The position numbers and the translations under genes are program-made. This document shows positions 16,558 through 24,062 of a stretch of DNA of 60,415 bases, piece after piece. Source of the DNA: Pseudomonas fluorescens (GTDB taxonomy: Bacteria; Pseudomonadota; Gammaproteobacteria; Pseudomonadales; Pseudomonadaceae); the NCBI RefSeq assembly GCF_005938625.1, contig NZ_VCNJ01000073.1, forward strand, positions 1-60,415, in the 5' to 3' direction. The notes beneath the pieces are model-generated. The model did no database searches, had not been told where the DNA came from, and saw nothing but the letters and a program-made list of their open reading frames with translations. The first letter of the stretch is position 1. Each line of letters begins with the position of its first letter.

Positions 16558-18465
16558 ATGATCAAACAGACGTTGTTTGTACCGCTGGCTGGCTGCCTGC
16601 TCGCACTGGCTTGTACTCAGGCCAATGCTGCACCCAATCCCTATTCGAGTTTTATTGTTTTCGGCGACAGCCTGAACGATGCCGGGACTTTTACCGACAC
16701 TGGCGGCCCGGCCGGCGCCACTCAACGCTACACCAACCGGACGGGGCCGGTGTATCTGGATGGCAGCGGTGAGCTGCGCTCGCTGAACTCCACACAATTG
16801 CTCGGCGGGCGCCTGGGCTACACAGCGGATCAGACCGCTTCTTCCAGCTCGGCGGTGCGCGCCAACGAAGGTTTGCCGGACGGCAACAACTGGGCGGTAG
16901 GCGGTTATCGCACCGACCAGATCCTCGACTCGATCACCACGCAATCCGCCACCGGTGAACGCACCCGTGCCGGTTACCTGCCCTCGAACGGCTTCCGCGC
17001 CGACCCGAATGCGCTGTATTACATTTCCGGCGGCGGCAACGACTTCCTGCAAGGGCGCATTCTCAGCCTGCCGCAAGCCAACGCCGCCGCGGATCGACTG
17101 GCCGACAGTGTGCAAACCCTGCAAACCGCCGGCGCCAAATACGTGATGGTCTGGCTGTTGCCTGACGTCGGCCTGACGCCCGCCATCAACGGTACGCCGC
17201 TGCAAGCCTTCAGTAGCCAACTCGCCACGCAGTTCAACAGCCAGTTGGTCACTCGTCTGCAAGGCATCAACGCCGAAATCATTCCGCTGAACATTCCGGT
17301 GCTGCTGTCGGAAGTGTTTGCCGACCCGGGACGCTTTGGCCTCGCGACCGATCAGAATCTGACCGCGACCTGCTTCAGTGGCAGCGGTTGCACCGAAAAC
17401 GCTCGTTACGGGATCAACAGTGCAACGCCGGATCCGACCAAGCTGATCTACAACGACGGCGTGCACCCGACGGAAGCCGGGCAAAAGCTGATCTCCGACT
17501 ATGCCTATTCTCTGCTCGCCGCACCGTGGGAACTGACGCTGCTACCGGAAATGGCCCACGCCACGCTGCGCGCGCATCAGGATGAACTGCGCAACCAATG
17601 GCAAGCGGACTGGGAAAACTGGCAAGCGGTAGGCCAATGGCGCGCCATTGTTTCGGCCGGTGGTCAGCATCTGGATGTCGACAGCCAGAGCAGCGGCGTC
17701 AGCGCCGATGGCAGCGGTTACAACCTCAACGTTGGCGGCAGCTATCGCTTGAATGAAGCCTGGCGCATCGGTGTGGCGGGCGGTTTCTACCGGCAGAATC
17801 TGGAAGCGGGCCATAACGACTCGGACTACAAACTCAACAGCTACATGGCCACGGCATTTGCCCAGTACCAGCAAAACCGCTGGTGGGCTGACGCGGCGTT
17901 GACCGGCGGCAAACTCGACTACGACAACCTCAAGCGCAAGTTCGATCTGGGCGTCAGCGAAGGGGCTGAAAAAGGCGACACCGACGGTAGCCTCTGGGCC
18001 TTCAGCGCCCGTGTCGGTTATGACATTGCCCAACCGGGCAGCGAGTGGCACCTGTCGCCATTCGTCAGCGCTGACTACGCCAGCGTCGATGTCGATGGTT
18101 ATTCAGAGAAGAGCAACCGAGCTACTGCGCTGACCTTCGATGATCAGGCTCGCGATTCGAAACGCCTGGGGTTGGGCTTGCAGGGCAAATACAACATCAC
18201 CCCGCAAACGCAGGTGTTCGGCGAATATGCTCATGAGCGTGAGTACGAAGATGACGTGCAGAAGGTCAACATCGCGCTCAATACCTTGCCGGCCAACGAC
18301 TTCAAACTCGAAGGCTATACGCCGCAGAGCCATTTGAACCGCTTGAGTCTGGGTGTGAGCCACAAGCTGACGGCTGATCTGGCGCTGCGCGGCGGGTATT
18401 CGTTGCGCAAGGATGATGATTTTACCCAGCAGGGTGTGAATGTCGGGGTTGTGCTCGACTTCTAA
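16558..18465 (+). CDS. estP: GDSL-lipase autotransporter esterase
   Basis: Outer-membrane esterase of 635 aa (type V secretion). The signal peptide covers about residues 1-25 (cleavage near ANA-AP). A GDSL-type passenger follows, with nucleophile S38 (VFGDSLNDAG) and the catalytic Asp/His in DGVHPTEAG. The ~270-residue C-terminal beta-barrel ends in Phe (GVVLDF). The ATG at 16558 is used rather than a TTG two codons upstream. It resembles EstA of P. aeruginosa and EstP of P. putida; the location between trpE and trpG favours EstP. A terminator follows. Confidence 0.92.
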   Translation: MIKQTLFVPLAGCLLALACTQANAAPNPYSSFIVFGDSLNDAGTFTDTGGPAGATQRYTNRTGPVYLDGSGELRSLNSTQLLGGRLGYTADQTASSSSAVRANEGLPDGNNWAVGGYRTDQILDSITTQSATGERTRAGYLPSNGFRADPNALYYISGGGNDFLQGRILSLPQANAAADRLADSVQTLQTAGAKYVMVWLLPDVGLTPAINGTPLQAFSSQLATQFNSQLVTRLQGINAEIIPLNIPVLLSEVFADPGRFGLATDQNLTATCFSGSGCTENARYGINSATPDPTKLIYNDGVHPTEAGQKLISDYAYSLLAAPWELTLLPEMAHATLRAHQDELRNQWQADWENWQAVGQWRAIVSAGGQHLDVDSQSSGVSADGSGYNLNVGGSYRLNEAWRIGVAGGFYRQNLEAGHNDSDYKLNSYMATAFAQYQQNRWWADAALTGGKLDYDNLKRKFDLGVSEGAEKGDTDGSLWAFSARVGYDIAQPGSEWHLSPFVSADYASVDVDGYSEKSNRATALTFDDQARDSKRLGLGLQGKYNITPQTQVFGEYAHEREYEDDVQKVNIALNTLPANDFKLEGYTPQSHLNRLSLGVSHKLTADLALRGGYSLRKDDDFTQQGVNVGVVLDF

Positions 18466-18476
18466 ATCCCACGCAC

Positions 18477-18510
18477 AAAAAAGCGGCGCCCTCACAGGCG
18501 CCGCTTTTTT
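18477..18510. terminator. Terminator after estP
   Basis: A 14-bp perfect stem AAAAAAGCGGCGCC / GGCGCCGCTTTTTT with a 6-nt loop. It is symmetric, so it can also stop transcription from trpE on the opposite strand. Confidence 0.9.
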
Positions 18511-18531
18511 TATGGCTACACACAAATCGAA

Positions 18532-18621
18532 TGTGGGAGCGAGCTTGCTCGCGAAAGCGGTGGGTCAGCCAGCATAAATATTGACTGACGGGGCCTCTTC
18601 GCGAGCAAGCTCGCTCCCACA
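18532..18621. repeat. Inverted REP pair (BIME)
   Basis: Two 24-nt REP copies (18532-18555, 18598-18621) face each other between the estP terminator and the trpE stop. The sequence is the same as in the pair before trpC. Confidence 0.9.
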
Positions 18622-18635
18622 GAGAAGATCAGTGA

Positions 18636-20114
18636 TCAGTCCGGGGTTTGCTCGGCCAGCGCCACGGCGCGGAACATCGCGCGGCGTTTGTTCAGGGTCT
18701 CTTCCCATTCCAGCGCCGGCACCGAGTCGGCGACGATACCGCCACCGGCCTGCACGTGCAGTTCGCCGTTCTTGATCACTGCGGTGCGAATGGCAATCGC
18801 GGTGTCCATGTTGCCGTTCCAGGCAAAGTAACCGACCGCACCGCCGTAGACGCCACGCTTGACCGGTTCCAGTTCGTCGATGATTTCCATCGCGCGAATC
18901 TTCGGCGCACCGGACAAGGTGCCCGCCGGCAGAATCGCCCGCAGTGCGTCCATCGCCGTCAGCCCTTCTTTCAACTGGCCGGTGACGTTGGAGACGATGT
19001 GCATCACGTTGGAATAACGCTCGATGACCATTTTCTCGGTGAGCTTCACCGAACCGATTTCCGAAACGCGACCGGTGTCGTTACGACCGAGGTCGATCAG
19101 CATCAAGTGCTCGGCAATCTCTTTGTCATCCGACAGCAGATCTTCTTCCAGCGCCAGATCCGCTTCTTCGGTCGCGCCGCGCGGGCGCGTGCCGGCAATC
19201 GGGCGCACGGTGATCAGGTTGTCTTCAACGCGAACCAGCACTTCCGGCGAACTGCCGACGACATGGAAGTCACCGAAGTTGAAGAAGTACATGTACGGCG
19301 TCGGATTGAAGCAACGCAGCGCGCGGTATAGATCAATCGGCGCAGCCTTGAAGTCGATCGACATGCGTTGCGACGGCACAACCTGCATGCAGTCACCGGC
19401 AAGGATGTATTCCTTGATGGTGTCGACGGCTTTTTCGTAATCGTTCTGGGTGAAACTGGAGCGGAACACTGGATCAGCCGCTTGCTGCTTGCTGAAGTCC
19501 AGGCCACGGCGCGGGGTGATCGGCTGACGCAGCTTTTCCAGCAACGCTTGCAGTTGCGCCTGACCTTGTTCGAAGGCATCCGCCTGCGCAGGGTCGGCCA
19601 GCACGATCGCGTGCATCTTGCCGGCGAGGTTATCGAACACCACGACGGCGTCGGAAACCATCAGCAGAATGTCCGGCACGCCCAGCGGATCCGGATTCGG
19701 GCACTTGCCCAAGCGCTTCTCGACATAACGCACGCAGTCGTAACCGAAGTAACCGACCAGACCACCGTTGAAACGCGGCAGACCGGCGATAGTCGGCACG
19801 TTGTAGCGCGCCTTGAAGGTTTCGACGAAGGCCAGCGGGTCCTCAACGTCATGGCTTTCGGTCTCGACGCCATCAACGGTGATGCTGACGTGATGATCGT
19901 GAACGCGCATAACCGTGCGGCATGGCAGACCGATAATCGAGTAACGGCCCCATTTCTCGCCGCCCTGCACCGATTCGAGCAGGTAGGAGTTGGGCTGGTC
20001 GGCCAGTTTCAGGTAGATCGACAGCGGTGTGTCGAAGTCGGCCAGGGTTTCGCATGCCAACGGAATGCGGTTGTAGCCGTCAGCGGCCAAGCGCAGGAAT
20101 TCTTCGCGGATCAT
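18636..20114 (-). CDS. trpE: Anthranilate synthase component I
   Basis: Chorismate-to-anthranilate enzyme of 492 aa, partner of TrpG. The N-terminal LLESVQGGEKWGRYSIIG contains the LLES feedback-inhibition motif for tryptophan. The chorismate-binding core has GTRPRG, LSDDKEIAEHLMLIDLGRND and LSGAPKIRAMEI. It starts 71 nt after the gph stop. The preceding leader peptide, in frame with gph, suggests tryptophan attenuation plus read-through from rpe-gph. Confidence 0.97.
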   Translation of the reverse strand: MIREEFLRLAADGYNRIPLACETLADFDTPLSIYLKLADQPNSYLLESVQGGEKWGRYSIIGLPCRTVMRVHDHHVSITVDGVETESHDVEDPLAFVETFKARYNVPTIAGLPRFNGGLVGYFGYDCVRYVEKRLGKCPNPDPLGVPDILLMVSDAVVVFDNLAGKMHAIVLADPAQADAFEQGQAQLQALLEKLRQPITPRRGLDFSKQQAADPVFRSSFTQNDYEKAVDTIKEYILAGDCMQVVPSQRMSIDFKAAPIDLYRALRCFNPTPYMYFFNFGDFHVVGSSPEVLVRVEDNLITVRPIAGTRPRGATEEADLALEEDLLSDDKEIAEHLMLIDLGRNDTGRVSEIGSVKLTEKMVIERYSNVMHIVSNVTGQLKEGLTAMDALRAILPAGTLSGAPKIRAMEIIDELEPVKRGVYGGAVGYFAWNGNMDTAIAIRTAVIKNGELHVQAGGGIVADSVPALEWEETLNKRRAMFRAVALAEQTPD

Positions 20115-20161
20115 AAGGTGCCTCGTGGTGTGAGGGGCAAATCAGTCAGGTATGCAAACGC

Positions 20162-20175
20162 GCCGGCAGGCCGGC
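20162..20175 (-). promoter_or_regulatory. GC hairpin after the trpE leader
   Basis: In the RNA, GCCGGC-CT-GCCGGC lies 10 nt after the leader stop and is followed by GCGTTTGC. Its 3' side plus the following GCG could instead pair with the GGCGCGCC that encodes the end of the leader peptide, giving mutually exclusive structures. It is closely similar to the element before trpG. Confidence 0.45.
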
Positions 20176-20185
20176 CAGGAACAAG

Positions 20186-20230
20186 TCAGGCGCGCCAACG
20201 CCAGCGGGCCAGGGCCTTGATGACTTTCAT
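20186..20230 (-). CDS. trpE leader peptide, in frame inside gph
   Basis: The ATG at 20230 opens a 14-residue ORF, MKVIKALARWRWRA, sharing frame and stop codon with gph. The trpGDC leader is homologous over this stretch and also over the eight residues upstream (VVVTRKLW versus VLITSKLL), so the functional leader may start upstream of this ATG or be the gph tail itself. A third Trp codon (KLW) lies just before it. Whether a free peptide is made is not shown by sequence. Confidence 0.55.
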   Translation of the reverse strand: MKVIKALARWRWRA

Positions 20231-21004
20231 CCAGAGTTTGCGAGTGACCACCACGATGGCGTTTCCAGAATGGGATTGAGCAGCGTCGGGCAACGTTATC
20301 TCAGCGGCCGAACCGAGGCAACCGGGAATTAGCTTGCGCAGATCGTCGATCACCAGCGCCGGCGATTCTTCGGCAATAGGTCGGCCATGGTTATAGCCGT
20401 AACTCAACGCCACGCATTTGACCCCCGCCGCTTTCGCCGCCAGCACGTCGCTGCGCGAGTCGCCGACAAACAACGATTGCGAGGCCGGGATATTGGCCAT
20501 TTTCATCACAAAGAACAGCGCCGCCGGGTCAGGCTTCTTCTGCGGCAAGGTATCGCCGCCGATGATCCACTTGAAGTAGCGACCGATCTTCATCTGATCC
20601 AGCAGCGGCGCGACGAAGCGCTCCGGCTTGTTGGTGATCAGCGCCATGGCCACGCCTTGCTTTTGCAGCCACTTGAGAGTGTCGCGCACACCGGGATAGA
20701 CCACGGTCAGCTCATGGCTGGCGCCGTAAGCCTCCATGAACACTTCCAGCGCATGCTCGGCCTCGACGTCATCCACCGCCGAATGATCAATGCCACCGGC
20801 CAAAGCACGGCGCACCAGTACTGGCGCGCCGTTGCCCACCCATTCACGCACCGAATCGATGCCCGCTGGTTGACGGCCGAGGGAGAGCAGCATGGTGTCC
20901 ACCGCGGCTGCCAGGTCTGGAACCGAGTCGATCAGCGTGCCATCCAGATCGAACATCACCAGCCGAGGCAGTTTTCCCGGGAACAGCTGCTCGAACCCGC
21001 TCAT
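20186..21004 (-). CDS. gph: Phosphoglycolate phosphatase with Trp-leader tail
   Basis: HAD-family phosphatase of 272 aa that removes 2-phosphoglycolate formed in DNA repair. Nucleophile D19 and D21 are in MFDLDGTLID; motif II is ALITNKPE and motif III/IV GDTLPQKKPDP...VGDSRSDVLAAKAAG. The start overlaps the rpe stop (ATGA). E. coli Gph is shorter at the C-terminus; here about 45 residues follow the conserved PALVIDDLRKLIP, ending in ARWRWRA, the tryptophan leader. Ribosomes finishing gph therefore traverse the trpE leader codons. Confidence 0.92.
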   Translation of the reverse strand: MSGFEQLFPGKLPRLVMFDLDGTLIDSVPDLAAAVDTMLLSLGRQPAGIDSVREWVGNGAPVLVRRALAGGIDHSAVDDVEAEHALEVFMEAYGASHELTVVYPGVRDTLKWLQKQGVAMALITNKPERFVAPLLDQMKIGRYFKWIIGGDTLPQKKPDPAALFFVMKMANIPASQSLFVGDSRSDVLAAKAAGVKCVALSYGYNHGRPIAEESPALVIDDLRKLIPGCLGSAAEITLPDAAQSHSGNAIVVVTRKLWMKVIKALARWRWRA

Positions 21005-21675
21005 GGGCGCGCCAGCGCCAGTTCGGAACGCATCTTGTCGATGACTTCCTGATAATCCGGCGCATTGAAGATTGCCGAGCCGGCAACAAAGGTGTCAGCG
21101 CCAGCCGCGGCGATTTCGCGGATGTTGTTGACGTTGACGCCGCCGTCGATTTCCAGACGAATGTCACGGCCCGAGGCATCGATGATCGCCCGTGCTTCGC
21201 GCAGTTTGTCGAGGGTGCCGGGAATGAATTTCTGCCCGCCGAAGCCCGGGTTGACGCTCATCAGCAAGACCATGTCGACCTTGTCGATCACGTACTTGAG
21301 CACGTCCAGCGGGGTCGCCGGGTTGAACACCAGACCGGATTTGCAACCGCCTTCACGGATCAGTTGCAGCGAACGATCGACGTGCAGCGTGGCTTCCGGG
21401 TGGAAGGTGATGTAAGTCGCGCCGGCTTCGATGAAGTCTCCAACGATGCGATCCACCGGGCTGACCATCAGGTGTGCGTCGATCGGCGCGGTGACGCCGT
21501 ACTTGCGCAACGCCGCGCACACCATCGGGCCGATGGTCAGGTTGGGTACGTAGTGGTTGTCCATGACGTCGAAGTGGACGAAGTCGGCGCCAGCGGCGAG
21601 AACGTTGTCGACTTCCTCACCGAGGCGGGCGAAGTCGGCGGAGAGAATCGACGGAGCAATTACGAAGGGCTGCAT
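21001..21675 (-). CDS. rpe: Ribulose-phosphate 3-epimerase
   Basis: Pentose-phosphate TIM-barrel epimerase of 224 aa. IAPSILSADFARLG, HFDVMDNHYVPNLTIG (metal-binding His/Asp) and MSVNPGFGGQKFI are the family signatures, and LEIDGGVNVNN is near the end. The ATG at 21675 has AAGGTG upstream; the in-frame extension to 21741 is rejected. It is first in an rpe-gph-(leader)-trpE run. Confidence 0.96.
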   Translation of the reverse strand: MQPFVIAPSILSADFARLGEEVDNVLAAGADFVHFDVMDNHYVPNLTIGPMVCAALRKYGVTAPIDAHLMVSPVDRIVGDFIEAGATYITFHPEATLHVDRSLQLIREGGCKSGLVFNPATPLDVLKYVIDKVDMVLLMSVNPGFGGQKFIPGTLDKLREARAIIDASGRDIRLEIDGGVNVNNIREIAAAGADTFVAGSAIFNAPDYQEVIDKMRSELALARP

Positions 21676-21789
21676 GACGCACCTTTTCTGAGCTAAATCA
21701 CGATGGCGCGCATTGTATACCTCAAGTTTCCAAGCGCGCACCGTGACCGCGATGATTGGGTTGTGCCATGACGGATGACCGGCACAGAC

Positions 21790-22938
21790 TCAATAAGCCG
21801 CGCGGTAAATCTTCTCGATGTCCACAGCGCTAAGTTTGCGCGGGTTATTGCGCATCAGGCGCTCAATGCCCGCCGCTTCCACGGCCATCGCCGGGATTGC
21901 GTCTTCCGGTACTCCGAAACTGCGCAGCCCGGCAGGAATTTCCACGGCCGCGCACAGATCAGTCATCGCCTGCACGGCTTTGTCCGCCGCCTCGGCTGCA
22001 CTCAGATGAGCGGTATTCACCCCCATGGCTTCGGCAATATCCTGCATGCGTTCGACGCAGGCCATCTTGTTCCAGGTCATGACATACGGCAGCAGCAAGG
22101 CATTGCTGACGCCATGGGCAATGTTGAAACGCCCACCCAGCGGATACGCTAGCGCATGCACCGCGCCGACCCCGGCATTGCCGAACGCCATGCCGGCCAT
22201 CAGGCTGGCGGTGGCCATGTCTTCGCGCGCTTGCAGGTTGGCGCCGTTGGCGTAGGCCTTGGGCAAGGCTTTGGCGATCAGCTTGATTGCGCCAATGGCC
22301 AGCGCGTCGGTGATCGGCGAGGCATTCACCGACAGATAGGATTCGATGGCGTGCACCAGCGCGTCGACGCCACTGGCGGCGGTGACACTGCGCGGGCAGG
22401 TCAGGGTCATCTGCGGGCTGACCAGCGCGACGTCCGGTAATAGATAGTCGCTGACGATGCCTTTTTTTAACTGCGCGACTTTGTCGGAAAGGATCGCCAC
22501 GTTGGTGACTTCGGAACCGGTGCCGGCGGTGGTCGGGATGGCAATCAGCGGCGGGCCTTTGCGTGGCACTTGGTCGACACCGAACAGATCCTCCAGTGCG
22601 CCGTGGTAACCGGCGTACGCAGCGACACTCTTGGCGATGTCGATGGCACTGCCGCCACCGAGGCCGATCAAACCGTCATGCCCACCCTCGCGGTAGACGC
22701 GCATACAGTCTTCAACGATGGCGATTTCCGGGTCTGGCAGCACGCGGTCGAAAATCTCGTACTCGCGCCCGCCCAATTGGCACAGCGCCAGCTCGACCGT
22801 ACCGGATTTGACCAGCGCTGCATCGGTGACGATCAGGGGGTTGTCGATGTCGAGGCGTGAGAGTTCGGCGGCCAGTTGCTCGATGGCGGCGGCACCGGTG
22901 ATCAGTTTGTGAGCGATTTTGAACTGGGACAGACTCAT
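21790..22938 (-). CDS. Iron-containing alcohol dehydrogenase
   Basis: Group III metal-dependent dehydrogenase of 382 aa. The NAD-binding loop is GGGSAIDIAKSVAAY. The metal-binding region has the His residues of GAVHALAYPLGGRFNIAHGVSNALLLP. The family includes ethanol, lactaldehyde, 1,3-propanediol and 4-hydroxybutyrate dehydrogenases, which motifs do not separate. The ATG at 22938 follows AAGAGG. It sits between rpe and the agt transporter, where PAO1 has no such gene (from memory). Confidence 0.85.
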   Translation of the reverse strand: MSLSQFKIAHKLITGAAAIEQLAAELSRLDIDNPLIVTDAALVKSGTVELALCQLGGREYEIFDRVLPDPEIAIVEDCMRVYREGGHDGLIGLGGGSAIDIAKSVAAYAGYHGALEDLFGVDQVPRKGPPLIAIPTTAGTGSEVTNVAILSDKVAQLKKGIVSDYLLPDVALVSPQMTLTCPRSVTAASGVDALVHAIESYLSVNASPITDALAIGAIKLIAKALPKAYANGANLQAREDMATASLMAGMAFGNAGVGAVHALAYPLGGRFNIAHGVSNALLLPYVMTWNKMACVERMQDIAEAMGVNTAHLSAAEAADKAVQAMTDLCAAVEIPAGLRSFGVPEDAIPAMAVEAAGIERLMRNNPRKLSAVDIEKIYRAAY

Positions 22939-23043
22939 CGTGCGCAGCCTCTTATAGATGTGGGAGCTGGGCACAAGATTAGCTGGGGATTTGGGGTTGT
23001 CTGCTATTCAGGTGGTGAATGACCATCGAGGGGAAGAGCAAGA

Positions 23044-23206
23044 GCCCCTCACCCTAGCCCTCTCCCAGAGGGAGAGGGGACTGACCGCGGTGGATGGAAG
23101 AGGTACACCGACGTGCGATACCGAGTCGAACTCAGGTTTTGAAAAGCACAACGATCTGCTCCCTTCCCCCTCGCCCCCTTTGGGGGAGAGGGCTGGGGTG
23201 AGGGGG
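23044..23206. repeat. Pair of CCCTCACC...GGTGAGGGG palindromic repeats
   Basis: Two GC-rich palindromes (about 23045-23079 and 23168-23206) share CCCTCNCCC...GGGAGAGGG cores and lie in opposite orientation across an ~88-nt spacer. They resemble a dispersed intergenic repeat of fluorescent pseudomonads. Nothing coding is seen between the dehydrogenase start and the permease stop (22939-23225). Confidence 0.7.
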
Positions 23207-23225
23207 TAAGCTTTTGATCTGGCCC

Positions 23226-24050
23226 TTAAACCTGAGCAGTGCGCAGTTTTTCGCTACGGCCGCGTAGCCATTCCAGGGTCAGCAGCAGGATGACCGAGAA
23301 GGCAATCAGCAAGGTCGCCGCAGCGGCAATCGTCGGACTGAGGTTTTCGCGAATCCCGCTGAACATCTGCCGAGGCAACGTCGCCTGCTCAGGCCCTGCC
23401 AGAAACAGCGTCACCACCACCTCGTCAAACGACGTCGCGAAGGCAAACAACGCCCCGGAAATCACCCCCGGCGCAATCAGCGGCAAGGTCACCCGACGGA
23501 ACGCGGTCAGCGGTGATGCACCGAGACTTGCCGCCGCCCGCACCAGATTGTGGTTGAACCCCTGCAACGTCGCCGACACCGTGATGATCACAAACGGCAC
23601 ACCCAACACCGCGTGAACCACGATCAGCGAGAAGAAGCTGTTACCCAAACCCAGCGGCGCAAAAAACAGATAACTCGCCACACCAATGATCACCACCGGC
23701 ACCACCATCGGCGAAATCACCAGCGCCATCACCAGCGCTTTGCCAGGGAAGTCGCCACGGGTCAGGCCAATCGCCGCCAGCGTGCCAAAGACCATCGCCA
23801 GCACCGTGGCCGCCGGTGCGACGATGATGCTGTTCTTCAGTGCACGCATCCATTCCGCCGAGGCGAAGAAATCCTGATACCAGTGCAGCGAGAAACCCTG
23901 CAGCGGATAGACCAGAAAACTGCCCGAGTTGAACGACAGCGGAATGATCACCAGCACCGGCAGAATCAGGAACAACAGAATCAGGCCGCAGAGAATCCGC
24001 AGGCTGTAGAACCACACCCGTTCAATGGGCGACATGTAAGGACTCAGCAT
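23226..24050 (-). CDS. agtD: ABC transporter permease (PotC/AgtD-like)
   Basis: Inner-membrane permease of 274 aa with six predicted hydrophobic segments. The EAA-type coupling loop is around LVRAAASLGASPLTAFRRVTLPLIAPG. It belongs to the polyamine/iron/2-aminoethylphosphonate permease group. It lies 12 nt after the other permease and ends the four-gene importer. The symbol is taken from the PAO1 agtABCD order (ATPase, binding protein, permease, permease) from memory. Confidence 0.8.
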   Translation of the reverse strand: MLSPYMSPIERVWFYSLRILCGLILLFLILPVLVIIPLSFNSGSFLVYPLQGFSLHWYQDFFASAEWMRALKNSIIVAPAATVLAMVFGTLAAIGLTRGDFPGKALVMALVISPMVVPVVIIGVASYLFFAPLGLGNSFFSLIVVHAVLGVPFVIITVSATLQGFNHNLVRAAASLGASPLTAFRRVTLPLIAPGVISGALFAFATSFDEVVVTLFLAGPEQATLPRQMFSGIRENLSPTIAAAATLLIAFSVILLLTLEWLRGRSEKLRTAQV

Positions 24051-24062
24051 CTCGAATTCCCC

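Noticed and set aside
16258..17484. 408-codon minus-strand frame opposite estP reaching into the trp leader
   Set aside because: Different frame from the 28-codon leader, and no family features.
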